DNA of 8,461 nucleotides from Modestobacter sp. (GCA_025963425.1 JAOPUQ010000350.1:1-8461); one strand, 5' to 3'. Positions 1-6,549 are shown, counted from the stretch's first letter. The notes: a model not told the origin generated them from the sequence alone. Numbers and translations are program-made.

Positions 1-409
1 GTGCGGTCGCCCGGGCGGCGACGGCGGCCCCCGACCGGCGCGGACGACGGGTGGCCTCGGTGGTGCGCGGCCCGTAGCCGACCAGCACCGAGGTGCGCCC
101 GCCCGGCGCCGGCCCGCCGATCAGGCCGGCCTCGACCTCCTCCTCCGCGGCGGACGAGCGCTCGCCCCCCACGTCGATGGTGATGATCGGGGCGCCGACG
201 TCGACCGTCGTCCCGACCTCGTACAGCAGCTCGGTCACCGTGCCGGCGAACGGACTGGGCAGCTCGACGGCGGCCTTGGCCGTCTCCACCTCGCACAGCG
301 GCTGGTTGACCGTGACGGTGTCGCCCACGGCCACCAGCCAGGACAGGATCTCGCCCTCGGTCAGGCCCTCGCCGACGTCGGGCAGCTTGAACTGGCGCAG
401 GTCCGGCAT
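1..409 (-). CDS. bkdC: Branched-chain 2-oxo acid dehydrogenase E2 (dihydrolipoamide acyltransferase), N-terminal part, runs off the left edge
   Basis: The visible 136 residues begin MPDLRQFKLPDVGEGLTEGE and form a lipoyl domain (about residues 3-78). The lipoyl-lysine motif is VETAKAAVELPSP, with Lys45 as the expected attachment site. A Pro/Arg/Gly/Ala-rich flexible linker follows; the peripheral-subunit-binding and catalytic acyltransferase domains lie outside the window. In the family, E2 is the core of the complex: its swinging lipoyl arm takes the acyl group from E1 and passes it to CoA. The start ATG lies 2 nt after the E1 beta stop (TGACCATG) with no separate Shine-Dalgarno, so translation is probably coupled. 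The ETAKA(A)VE wording fits branched-chain-type E2 of actinomycetes, but substrate (branched-chain versus pyruvate) cannot be fixed from the sequence. Confidence 0.93.
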   Translation of the reverse strand, partial: MPDLRQFKLPDVGEGLTEGEILSWLVAVGDTVTVNQPLCEVETAKAAVELPSPFAGTVTELLYEVGTTVDVGAPIITIDVGGERSSAAEEEVEAGLIGGPAPGGRTSVLVGYGPRTTEATRRPRRSGAAVAARATA

Positions 410-411
410 GG

Positions 412-1389
412 TCAGAACGCCATCGACCGGTCGACGGCGTCGAGCACCCGGTCCAGGTCGGGGAGGTACTCCTCCTCCAGCTTGGACGGCGGATAGGGGG
501 TGTCGTACCCACCGACCCGCAGCACCGGCGCCTCCAGGGAGTGGAAGCAGCTCTCGGTGACCCGGGCGGCGATCTCCGCGCCCAGGCCCAGGGTCAGCGG
601 CGCCTCGTGGACGACGACGCAGCGACCGGTCCGGCGCACCGACGCGTAGACCGGCTCGAGGTCCAGCGGGGAGATGGTCCGCAGGTCGATGACCTCCAGC
701 GAGCGGCCCTCGTCGGCGGCGGCCTGGGCGGCCTGCAGCGCCGTCTTCACCATCGGCCCGTAGGCCAGCAGGGTGAGGTCGTCGCCGCCGCGGACCACCC
801 GGGAGGCGAACAGCGGCTCCGGGGCGGCGTCCCGGTCGACGTCGGCCTTCTCCCAGTACCGCCGCTTCGGCTCGAGGAAGACGATCGGGTCGGGGTGGGC
901 GATGGCCTGCTGGATGCCCCAGTAGGCGTCGACCGGGTTGGAGACGGCCACGACCTTCAGGCCCGCGGTGTGCGCGAAGTACGCCTCCGGGCTCTCGCTG
1001 TGGTGCTCGACCGCGCCGATGCCGCCGCCGAAGGGGATCCGGATGACGATCGGCATGGGCAGCCTGCCCCGGGAGCGGGCGTGGATCTTGGCCACCTGGG
1101 TGACGATCTGGTTGTAGGCGGGGAAGACGAAGCCGTCGAACTGGATCTCGCAGACCGGCCGGTAGCCGCGCATCGCCAGGCCGACCGCGGTGCCGAGGAT
1201 CCCGGCCTCGGCCAGCGGTGTGTCGACGACGCGGTCCTCGCCGAAGTCCTTCTGCAGCCCGTCGGTGATCCGGAAGACCCCGCCGAGCTTGCCGATGTCC
1301 TCGCCCATGAGGAGAACCTTGGCGTCGTCCTCCAGGGCCTTGCGAAGCCCGAGGTTGAGGGCCTTGCCGATGGTCAGCGTCTCGGTCAT
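412..1389 (-). CDS. bkdB: Branched-chain 2-oxo acid dehydrogenase E1 component, beta subunit
   Basis: A 325-residue protein beginning MTETLTIGKALNLGLRKAL, full length for the transketolase-like E1 beta family. Visible landmarks are MGEDIG (28-33), the thiamine-diphosphate-site TPLAEAG with Glu61, the FDGFVFPAYNQI segment (84-95) and EHHSE (128-132), which carries the catalytic-site histidines. The C-terminal transketolase domain follows from about residue 195. With E1 alpha it forms the alpha2beta2 thiamine-dependent decarboxylase that acts on 2-oxo acids from Val, Leu and Ile. The start ATG shares its A with the TGA stop of E1 alpha (1-nt overlap), and a purine-rich GGGGAGGGG lies just upstream inside the E1 alpha 3' end, which supports this start over the far longer open frame reading back into E1 alpha. 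Confidence 0.95.
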   Translation of the reverse strand: MTETLTIGKALNLGLRKALEDDAKVLLMGEDIGKLGGVFRITDGLQKDFGEDRVVDTPLAEAGILGTAVGLAMRGYRPVCEIQFDGFVFPAYNQIVTQVAKIHARSRGRLPMPIVIRIPFGGGIGAVEHHSESPEAYFAHTAGLKVVAVSNPVDAYWGIQQAIAHPDPIVFLEPKRRYWEKADVDRDAAPEPLFASRVVRGGDDLTLLAYGPMVKTALQAAQAAADEGRSLEVIDLRTISPLDLEPVYASVRRTGRCVVVHEAPLTLGLGAEIAARVTESCFHSLEAPVLRVGGYDTPYPPSKLEEEYLPDLDRVLDAVDRSMAF

Positions 1390-2528
1390 CAGTGCCCCTC
1401 CCCCTCGAAGCTCTCGTGGTACGCCACGAACTCGGCGCGCTGCGCGGCCAGCGGCGGGGTCTGCTCGGCGTACACGTGGTCGAAGATCTCCGTGCCGGCC
1501 GGGTCGGGCATCTCCAGCGTGCCCTTGCGGATCCGGGCGGCCAGCTCGTCGCCCTCGCCGTCCACCGCGGCGAAGAAGGCCGGGTCGGCGATGCCGGAGC
1601 GGGACAGGTATGCCTTGAGCCGGGCGATCGGGTCGCGCAGCTTCCACTCCTCGAGCTCGCTGGCCAGCCGGTACCGGGTCGGGTCGTCGGAGGTGGTGTG
1701 CGCCCCCATCCGGTAGGTGAACGCCTCGATGAAGGTGGGCCCCTGGCCCTCGCGGGCGGCGGCCAGGGCCGCGCGGGTCACGGCCAGCACGGCGAGGACG
1801 TCGTTGCCGTCGACCCGGACGCCGGGGAAGCCGAAGCCCGCCGCCCGGTGGAACAACGGCACCCGGGACTGGCGCTCGATCGGCGCGCTGATCGCGTACT
1901 GGTTGTTCTGGCAGAAGAAGACCACCGGGGCGGCGAACGTGGCGGCCCAGATCAGCGCCTCGTTCACCTCGCCCTGGCTGGTCGCGCCGTCGCCGAGGAA
2001 GGCCAGCGTGGCACTCTCCGCGCCGTCCCGCTGCAGGCCCATGGCGTACCCGGTGGCGTGCAGGCACTGGGCACCGATCACCACGGTGTAGAGGTTGAAG
2101 CCGGTGGCCACCGGGTCCCAACCGCCCATGTCGACGCCCCGGAACAGGCTCATCACGTCCAGCGGGTCGACCGCGCGGGTCCAGGCGACGCCGTGCTCGC
2201 GGTAGGTGGGGAAGGCCATGTCGCTGGCGGCGAGCGCCCGGCCGGCGCCGACCTGCGCGGCCTCCTGGCCCAGCAGGGAGGCCCAGATGCCCAGCTCGCC
2301 CTGCCGCTGCAGCGCGGTGGCCTCGACGTCCCAGCGGCGGACGAGGGCCAGGTCGCGGTAGAGACCGCGCAGCTCCTCGTCCGACACGTCCAGGGAGTAG
2401 TCGGGGTGCTCGACGCGCTCGCCCTCGGGGGTCAGCAACTGGACCAGGTCGGGCTGACCGGGCAGGTGGGGTGCGTCGGCCCCGGGTACCGGGTCGACCA
2501 CCTCGGTGGTGTGCTGCAGCGCCGTCAT
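1389..2528 (-). CDS. bkdA: Branched-chain 2-oxo acid dehydrogenase E1 component, alpha subunit
   Basis: A 379-residue protein from MTALQHTTEVVDP. The thiamine diphosphate/Mg motif is plain: GDG at 179-181 with the closing NN at 208-209 (GDGATSQGEVNEA ... FFCQNNQYA). The loop YRMGAHTTSDDPTRY (272-286) is the E1 alpha active-site loop; its H-TTSDDP form resembles branched-chain rather than pyruvate enzymes. The roughly 50-residue N-terminal arm before DEELRGLYRDL is common in this family. Start choice: the ATG at 2528 is preceded by GAGGAGAG, 4 nt away, whereas the open frame further upstream runs through the intergenic operator region and has no family-like sequence. First gene of the bkdA-bkdB-bkdC operon; no E3 (lipoamide dehydrogenase) gene is in the window. 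Naming as bkd rather than pdh/aco is an inference. Confidence 0.94.
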   Translation of the reverse strand: MTALQHTTEVVDPVPGADAPHLPGQPDLVQLLTPEGERVEHPDYSLDVSDEELRGLYRDLALVRRWDVEATALQRQGELGIWASLLGQEAAQVGAGRALAASDMAFPTYREHGVAWTRAVDPLDVMSLFRGVDMGGWDPVATGFNLYTVVIGAQCLHATGYAMGLQRDGAESATLAFLGDGATSQGEVNEALIWAATFAAPVVFFCQNNQYAISAPIERQSRVPLFHRAAGFGFPGVRVDGNDVLAVLAVTRAALAAAREGQGPTFIEAFTYRMGAHTTSDDPTRYRLASELEEWKLRDPIARLKAYLSRSGIADPAFFAAVDGEGDELAARIRKGTLEMPDPAGTEIFDHVYAEQTPPLAAQRAEFVAYHESFEGEGH

Positions 2529-2557
2529 GCGTCTCTCCTCGCCGTGGCCGGGCCCGG

Positions 2558-2577
2558 GGTCACCGGTCACCGGTCGG
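2558..2577. repeat. Tandem GGTCACC heptamer, about 2.5 copies
   Basis: GGTCACC occurs at 2558-2564 and again directly at 2565-2571, followed by a partial copy GGTCGG. This creates two overlapping ACCGGT palindromes (2562-2567 and 2569-2574) spaced 7 bp apart. It sits 30-50 bp upstream of the E1 alpha start, in its leader or promoter. In DNA this GC-rich it may be chance; a regulatory role is only a possibility. Confidence 0.35.
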
Positions 2578-2645
2578 TGGACGTCCTGCGGCGCCGGGGT
2601 GTGGCACCACTCACACATGGTGGCATGCCGGACCGCTGGCGCGGA

Positions 2646-2670
2646 GCAGATCATCCTCCGCCTGATCTGC
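2646..2670. promoter_or_regulatory. Inverted repeat in the bkd/Lrp divergent promoter region; candidate operator
   Basis: GCAGATCA (2646-2653) and TGATCTGC (2663-2670) are perfect 8-bp inverted arms around a 9-bp spacer. The dyad is the most AT-rich patch of the 212-bp gap between the divergent E1 alpha and regulator genes, about 120 bp from the E1 alpha start and 70 bp from the regulator start. Lrp/AsnC proteins bind as dimers to such dyads and usually control themselves and the neighbouring divergent operon. The sequence shows the repeat; its role as an operator is inferred. Confidence 0.6.
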
Positions 2671-2740
2671 GCAACCATCGGGAGCCGGACTGCGCAGGAT
2701 GGTCAGTACGAGGCCCTCCCTACATGTCAGACTGAGCAAC

Positions 2741-3226
2741 GTGCCCGGCCCTGGGGATCGACTGGACGCCACCGATGCACGTCTGCTGCTGGCCCTGTCC
2801 GCCGATCCGCGGGCGACCGTCCTCGCCCTGTCGCAGCAGCTGGGCCTGGCCCGCAACACCGTGCAGGCCCGGCTCGCCCGGCTGGAGTCCAGCGGCGTCC
2901 TGGACCCGTTCGAGCGCCGGGTCCGCCCCGAGGCGCTGGGCTACCGGCTCGGCGCCTACGTCACCGTGCAGGTGGTGCAGCGCAGCCTGGCCGAAGTCAG
3001 CGACGCGCTCGCCCAGATCCCGGAGGTCCTGGAGGTCACCGGGCTGTCCGGGGTCGCCGACCTGCTGGTGCAGGTGGTGGCGGTCGACGCCGACGACCTG
3101 TGGCGGATCAGCGAGCAGGTGCTGACCATCCCCGGCGTACAGCGCACCGACACGAACCTGGCGCTGCGCCGGTTCGTCGACCACCGGATGACCCCGCTGC
3201 TGGAACGCGCCGCCCGGGAGCAGTGA
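2741..3226 (+). CDS. bkdR: Lrp/AsnC-family transcriptional regulator, probable regulator of the divergent bkd operon
   Basis: A 161-residue protein from GTG 2741 (beginning MPGPGDRLDATDARLLLALS). It has an N-terminal winged helix-turn-helix (about 9-56; helices around VLALSQQLGLARNTVQARL, recognition helix near 37-49) and a C-terminal RAM/ACT ligand-binding domain (about 66-150) with the usual beta-alpha-beta pattern (GAYVTVQV ... VTGLSGVADLLVQVVAVD). The length fits the family. An in-frame ATG at 2699 would add 14 residues without family character; neither start has a strong Shine-Dalgarno, so the start is uncertain. The family senses amino acids or their oxo acids; a divergent Lrp-type BkdR beside bkd genes is known in Pseudomonas and Streptomyces. 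That this one controls bkdABC is inferred from the layout and the dyad at 2646-2670. Confidence 0.88.
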   Translation: MPGPGDRLDATDARLLLALSADPRATVLALSQQLGLARNTVQARLARLESSGVLDPFERRVRPEALGYRLGAYVTVQVVQRSLAEVSDALAQIPEVLEVTGLSGVADLLVQVVAVDADDLWRISEQVLTIPGVQRTDTNLALRRFVDHRMTPLLERAAREQ

Positions 3227-3251
3227 GCGCACCTTCCACCCGCCGCCGCGG

Positions 3252-3265
3252 GGGAGCATGCTCCC
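3252..3265. terminator. 14-bp perfect palindrome just after the Lrp gene; possible weak terminator hairpin
   Basis: GGGAGCATGCTCCC is a perfect palindrome starting 26 bp after the regulator stop codon. As RNA it could fold as GGGAG/CTCCC with a CATG loop. There is no T-tract after it, so it is not a textbook intrinsic terminator, although actinomycete terminators often lack one. It could equally be a protein-binding dyad or a feature left by the break that truncated the following pseudogene. Confidence 0.35.
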
Positions 3266-3640
3266 GGCCATGTCCCGGGCGGACGCGGTCTTCCTCGGCC
3301 GCCTGGTGTCCCGGGAGGTCAGCGGCGGCTCGGTGAGCAGCGACCCCGCGCGGCACGTCCTCGCCGTCACGGAGGTCTACAAGGGCAGCGCGCATGCCGA
3401 GCAGGGAGTGGTCTCGGCGGCCTCGGGGGGCAGCCGCGGGCTGGAGCTGACCGGCGACGGGCCCCTCGCCGTCCTTCGCCACCCGGTCGGCCGACGTGGC
3501 CGGGGACCAGTACCGGGCCGACCTCTGCGGCGGGCACGGCCCCGGCCGGCGGGCTGCGCGAGGATGTCGCCACGCTCGCCGATCCCCAGCCCCCGACCGA
3601 CCGGCACCGACGTCCTGCCGACGGCACCGTCCCGGGCTAG
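3258..3640 (+). pseudogene. Decayed gene for a small secreted cysteine-containing actinobacterial protein (TIMP/NTR-like family resemblance)
   Basis: The reading begins MSRADAVFLGRLVSREVSGG and continues through LAVTEVYKGSAHAEQGVVSAAS to GPLAV. It can be restored by two single-base corrections: removing one C near 3473-3474 gives VFATRSADVAGDQYRADLCGG, and removing one G near 3532-3534 gives TAPAGGLREDVATLADPQPP and runs to TAG at 3638-3640. Intact relatives, as I recall them, are secreted proteins with a signal peptide and a CSC-like start before the 'ADAVF.G' segment, a conserved Cys in SGASCGLE and a C-terminal CGGT segment. Here the signal peptide is absent, and the expected Cys codon is CGC (Arg, 3435-3437). 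Truncation, two frameshifts and a lost Cys together indicate a dead gene. The family name is tentative; the function of the family is not established to my knowledge. Confidence 0.72.
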
Positions 3641-3643
3641 GGT
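3615..3643 (+). promoter_or_regulatory. Possible promoter of the membrane protein/K+ channel operon
   Basis: TAGGGT at 3638-3643 matches the actinomycete -10 form TANNNT and is placed about 60 bp before the ATG at 3705. The -35 position holds only a poor match (TGCCGA, 3616-3621, 16-bp spacing). The -10 overlaps the stop codon of the pseudogene. This is a weak pattern match only. Confidence 0.3.
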
Positions 3644-3704
3644 CTGGCTCCGTCGGTCGCAGTGCCGTGTCCATCCCACCGGTGGCTGGTCCCCCTGGAG
3701 TCGC

Positions 3705-4091
3705 ATGAACCTCGAGAAGGTGGTCTTCGGGTTCTTCGTGCTGCTCGCCGCGACGCTGAACTTCGGCTTCTTCATCGGTGACATCTCCGATCCCACGCTG
3801 CACAACGAGTACGAGCTGTTCGCCGCGGTCGTGGTCAACCTGGTCGCCACGGTGCTCAAGTTCGGCGACCGGACCCAGATCGGTGCCGTGCACCTGGCCA
3901 CCAGCCTGGTGGCCGATCTGCAGCTGATCGCGGCGACGCTGGTGTGGGCCTATGCCACGCAGGTCTCCACCGAGGGCCTCACCGCCTCGGCGACCGCGAG
4001 CGTCGTGTCGCTGTCCGGGGGTGCGCTGCTGGCCAACGTCGTCTCGCTGGTGCTGCTGGTGGTCGAGACCGTGTCCTTCCGCCGTTCGTAG
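3705..4091 (+). CDS. Four-helix membrane protein (DUF6394-like), gene partner of the downstream K+ channel
   Basis: A 128-residue hydrophobic protein starting MNLEKVVFGFFVLLAATLNF. Four membrane segments are visible: about 6-25, 36-52, 60-84 and 100-122. Polar, likely conserved motifs lie between them: GDISDPTLHNEYELFAA (25-41), LKFGDRTQIGAVHLATS (51-67) and the VSLSGGALLAN stretch (101-111). I recall this pattern as DUF6394, a family without known function, seen beside TrkA/channel genes. The start has GGAG (3697-3700) 4 nt upstream; the same frame is open back to 3258, but that part is the unrelated pseudogene. The channel gene starts 14 bp after the stop, so the two are co-transcribed. A role as channel subunit, assembly factor or modulator is inferred only from this pairing. 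Confidence 0.87.
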   Translation: MNLEKVVFGFFVLLAATLNFGFFIGDISDPTLHNEYELFAAVVVNLVATVLKFGDRTQIGAVHLATSLVADLQLIAATLVWAYATQVSTEGLTASATASVVSLSGGALLANVVSLVLLVVETVSFRRS

Positions 4092-4105
4092 CCGGAGGGA
4101 CCACT

Positions 4106-5908
4106 GTGAGCAGGAAGCTGCTCGACTCCGTGCGCCACCTGGTGGGCCGCGAGCCGGAGAGGAAGCGCCGGACGCGCCGGCGGAGCCCGCTGGCGACCGG
4201 CGTGCAGGCCTCGGCCACGGTCTTCGTGATCCTGCGCCGGATGCGCGCCCCGCTGATCATCCTGATCTTCATCTTCGCGGTGAGCGTGCTGGGCCTGACC
4301 CTGATCCCCGGGCAGGACGCCGACGGGCAGCCCTGGCGCATGGGGTTCTTCGACGCCTTCTACTTCATGAGCTACACGGCCACCACGATCGGGTTCGGTG
4401 AGCTCCCCTACCCGTTCACCGGCGCCCAGCGGCTCTGGGTGATGGGCACGATCTACCTCACGGTCATCGGCTGGGCCTACGCGATCAGCGCCCTGCTCTC
4501 GCTCCTGCAGGACCGGGCCTTCCGGCAGGCGCTCGCGCTGCAGCACGTCACCCGCAAGGTCGCCCGGCTCCGCGAGCCGTTCCTGCTGATCGCCGGGTAC
4601 GGGCAGACCGGCGAGTCGCTGGGGCGCTCCTTCGACACCCTCGGGCGCCGCTTCACCGTCGTCGACATCACCGACGCGCGCATCGACGCGCTCGAGCTCA
4701 ACACCCACCGCGCCGACGTGCCCGGCCTCGTCGGGGACGCGCGCGACCCGCACAACCTGGAGATCGCCGGCCTGGGCCACCCGTGGTGCGAGGGCGTGCT
4801 GGCCCTCACCGACGACGACGAGGCCAACCTGGCGGTCACCATGACCGCGGCACTGCTGCGTCCGGAGATCCCCGTGGTCACCCGCACGGTCTCCGCCGTG
4901 GTGGCCGACCGGATGCGTTCCTTCGGCGACCCGACGGTGATCAACCCGTTCGACCGCTTCGGGGACCACCTGCGCCTGGCCCTGCGGTCGCCCGCCGCCT
5001 ACCAGCTGATGTCGTGGCTGGAGAGCGGACCCGGAGCCGAGCTGCCCCCTCGCGGGTCGGCGCCGGCCCCGGGCCGGTGGGTGGTGTGCGGGTACGGCCG
5101 CTTCGGGCGCCACTTCACCGGCGACCTCCGGGCCGAGGGGCTGGAGGTCACGGCCATCGACCAGCGGCCCGGCGACCACGACGATCCCCCCACCATCATC
5201 GGTGACGCCTCCGACCCCGGCGTGATGGCACGCGCGGACGTCGCGCATGCGGCGGGCTTCGTCGCCGGCACCGACAACGACACGACCAACATGTCGCTGG
5301 TCGCCGAGGCGCGGCGGATCAACCGGGAGCTGTTCGTGGCCGCGCGCCAGAACCAGCCCACCAGCGCGCCGCTGTTCGCCGCCATGGAGGTCGACGCCCT
5401 GCTCGTGCCCACCGAGGTGGTGGCCCACGACGCCTACGCGCAGCTGAGCACGCCGCTGCTCTGGCGCTTCCTCCGCGAGCTGCCCGGTCAGGGCGACGAC
5501 TGGGCCGCCGAGATGGTCGACCGCCTGGCCGGGGCCTGCGGCACCCACCTGGAGGAGCTGTGGAAGGTGCGGCTCAACGCGACCGAGGCGCCGTCGCTGG
5601 GCCCCTGGCTGGCCGGCGGTGAGCTGACCCTCGGCGACCTGCTGCGCAGTCCGGTGGACCGGGAGCAGCCGCTGCGGGCGGTCCCCCTGATGGTGCTGCG
5701 CGGGGACCAGTGCGTGATGGCACCGGGCGGGGAGTTCGTCCTGCGGACCGAGGACCAGCTGCTGCTGGCCGGCCGGCCCGCCGTGCGCCGGCAGCTGGAG
5801 ACGACGCTGGTGGTCGACGCCGTGCCCGAGTACCTCGTCTCCGGCCGGCGGGTGCCGTCCAGCTGGATCTGGCGCCGGCTGACCCGCTCCACCCCCCGGC
5901 GGGCCTGA
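4106..5908 (+). CDS. Two-helix pore potassium channel with tandem RCK (TrkA-N/TrkA-C) domains
   Basis: A 600-residue protein from GTG 4106, with GGAGGGA 5 nt upstream. Order of parts: a basic cytoplasmic N-terminus (15-28), TM1 (about 49-67), a pore helix and selectivity filter SYTATTIGFGEL (89-100), TM2 (about 109-133), RCK1 with Rossmann motif GYGQTG (164-169) and acidic Asp187 ending beta-2, RCK2 with GYGRFG (329-334) and Asp352, then a C-terminal TrkA-C-like region (about 490-572). Family knowledge: such proteins are tetrameric K+ channels gated by a cytoplasmic RCK ring that binds NAD(H), nucleotides or cations. Both RCK domains sit in one chain, as in BK-type channels and GsuK-like bacterial channels. 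The filter reads GFGE rather than the common GYGD. An in-frame ATG-like start further upstream (from 3944) lies in the preceding gene and is rejected. Confidence 0.92.
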   Translation: MSRKLLDSVRHLVGREPERKRRTRRRSPLATGVQASATVFVILRRMRAPLIILIFIFAVSVLGLTLIPGQDADGQPWRMGFFDAFYFMSYTATTIGFGELPYPFTGAQRLWVMGTIYLTVIGWAYAISALLSLLQDRAFRQALALQHVTRKVARLREPFLLIAGYGQTGESLGRSFDTLGRRFTVVDITDARIDALELNTHRADVPGLVGDARDPHNLEIAGLGHPWCEGVLALTDDDEANLAVTMTAALLRPEIPVVTRTVSAVVADRMRSFGDPTVINPFDRFGDHLRLALRSPAAYQLMSWLESGPGAELPPRGSAPAPGRWVVCGYGRFGRHFTGDLRAEGLEVTAIDQRPGDHDDPPTIIGDASDPGVMARADVAHAAGFVAGTDNDTTNMSLVAEARRINRELFVAARQNQPTSAPLFAAMEVDALLVPTEVVAHDAYAQLSTPLLWRFLRELPGQGDDWAAEMVDRLAGACGTHLEELWKVRLNATEAPSLGPWLAGGELTLGDLLRSPVDREQPLRAVPLMVLRGDQCVMAPGGEFVLRTEDQLLLAGRPAVRRQLETTLVVDAVPEYLVSGRRVPSSWIWRRLTRSTPRRA

Positions 5909-5934
5909 CCGGGCTGCCCTCGGCGATGTGCGGT

Positions 5935-5950
5935 CGGGGGCCGTTCCCCG
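5935..5950 (+). terminator. Possible hairpin after the channel gene
   Basis: CGGGG (5935-5939) and CCCCG (5946-5950) can pair around a 6-nt loop, 27 bp after the channel stop. No T-run follows. Short G/C hairpins are frequent by chance at this base composition, so this is a weak candidate. The rest of 5909-6030 shows no gene or clear signal. Confidence 0.25.
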
Positions 5951-6030
5951 GGCGGGACGCGCCCTGGTCGCGCATCACCTGTGCTGATCAGCGGTTTGCC
6001 CGTCGCCGCGCCCCGGGTAGGGCGGCGAGC

Positions 6031-6549
6031 ATGGCGACGAGGACCTCGATGGGCGTGTTCGGCAAGGGCCGGCGTGGGATCGGTGCGGCCGGCTGGGCGC
6101 TGCGCGGCGCCGCCGCCGGCGCCGCCGGGACGACGGCGCTCAACGCGGTCACCTACCTGGACATGGCCGGCCGCGGCCGGGGCACCAGCTCGACGCCGGA
6201 GCGGACGGTGGAGGCGCTGGCCCGGAAGGCACACCTGTCGATCCCCGGCGAGGGGGAGACGCGGGAGAACCGGCTGCAGGGGCTCGGCCCGCTCACCGGC
6301 ATCGCCGCCGGGGTCGGGGTGGGCGTGCTCGCCGGCCTCGGCCGGGCTGCCGGCTTCCGGCCGCCGGTCTGGCTGGGCGGGGTGGCGGCCGGGCTGGCCG
6401 CGATGATCGGCTCCAACGGCCCGATGACGGTGCTGGGCATCACCGATCCGCGCACCTGGTCGACGACGGACTGGATCAGCGACGTCGTCCCGCACCTGGC
6501 CTACGGGTTCGCCACGCACTCCACCCTGGCGGCCCTCGACCGGGCCTGA
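6031..6549 (+). CDS. Conserved hydrophobic protein of unknown function
   Basis: A 172-residue protein beginning MATRTSMGVFGKGRRGIGAA. Hydrophobic, Gly/Ala-rich stretches at about 20-45, 86-108 and 112-137 could be membrane helices or membrane-associated segments. A polar middle part (STPERTVEALARKAHLSIPG, 53-73) separates the first two. The motifs GTTALNAVTYLDM (33-45), IGSNGPMTVLGITDPR (126-141) and DWISDVVPHLAYG (147-159) look like conserved family signatures, and I recall similar actinobacterial hypothetical proteins without assigned function. Two starts are possible: ATG 6031, with a poor GGCGGCGAGC upstream, or ATG 6049, with GAGGA 5 nt upstream; the second gives 166 residues. It lies 122 bp after the channel gene and may have its own promoter. 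Confidence 0.8.
   Translation: MATRTSMGVFGKGRRGIGAAGWALRGAAAGAAGTTALNAVTYLDMAGRGRGTSSTPERTVEALARKAHLSIPGEGETRENRLQGLGPLTGIAAGVGVGVLAGLGRAAGFRPPVWLGGVAAGLAAMIGSNGPMTVLGITDPRTWSTTDWISDVVPHLAYGFATHSTLAALDRA

Noticed and set aside
412..2121. E1 beta frame extended N-terminally to 569 codons
   Set aside because: The extra part overlaps E1 alpha in another frame and is Arg/Gly-rich; family length and the ribosome binding site support the ATG at 1389.
1392..2735. Long plus-strand open frame (447 codons) opposite E1 alpha
   Set aside because: It is the antisense shadow of a clear E1 alpha gene; its product is Gly/Val/Arg-rich with no family pattern, as expected from high-GC codon bias.
3258..4091. 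A single 277-codon gene joining the secreted-like segment to the four-helix membrane protein
   Set aside because: The first part is a decayed gene that continues in other frames and ends at 3640; the membrane protein has its own ATG and GGAG at 3697-3707. The shared open frame is accidental.
3950..5548. Long minus-strand open frame (532 codons) opposite the channel gene
   Set aside because: Low-complexity antisense of a gene with clear pore and RCK motifs; no recognisable domain.
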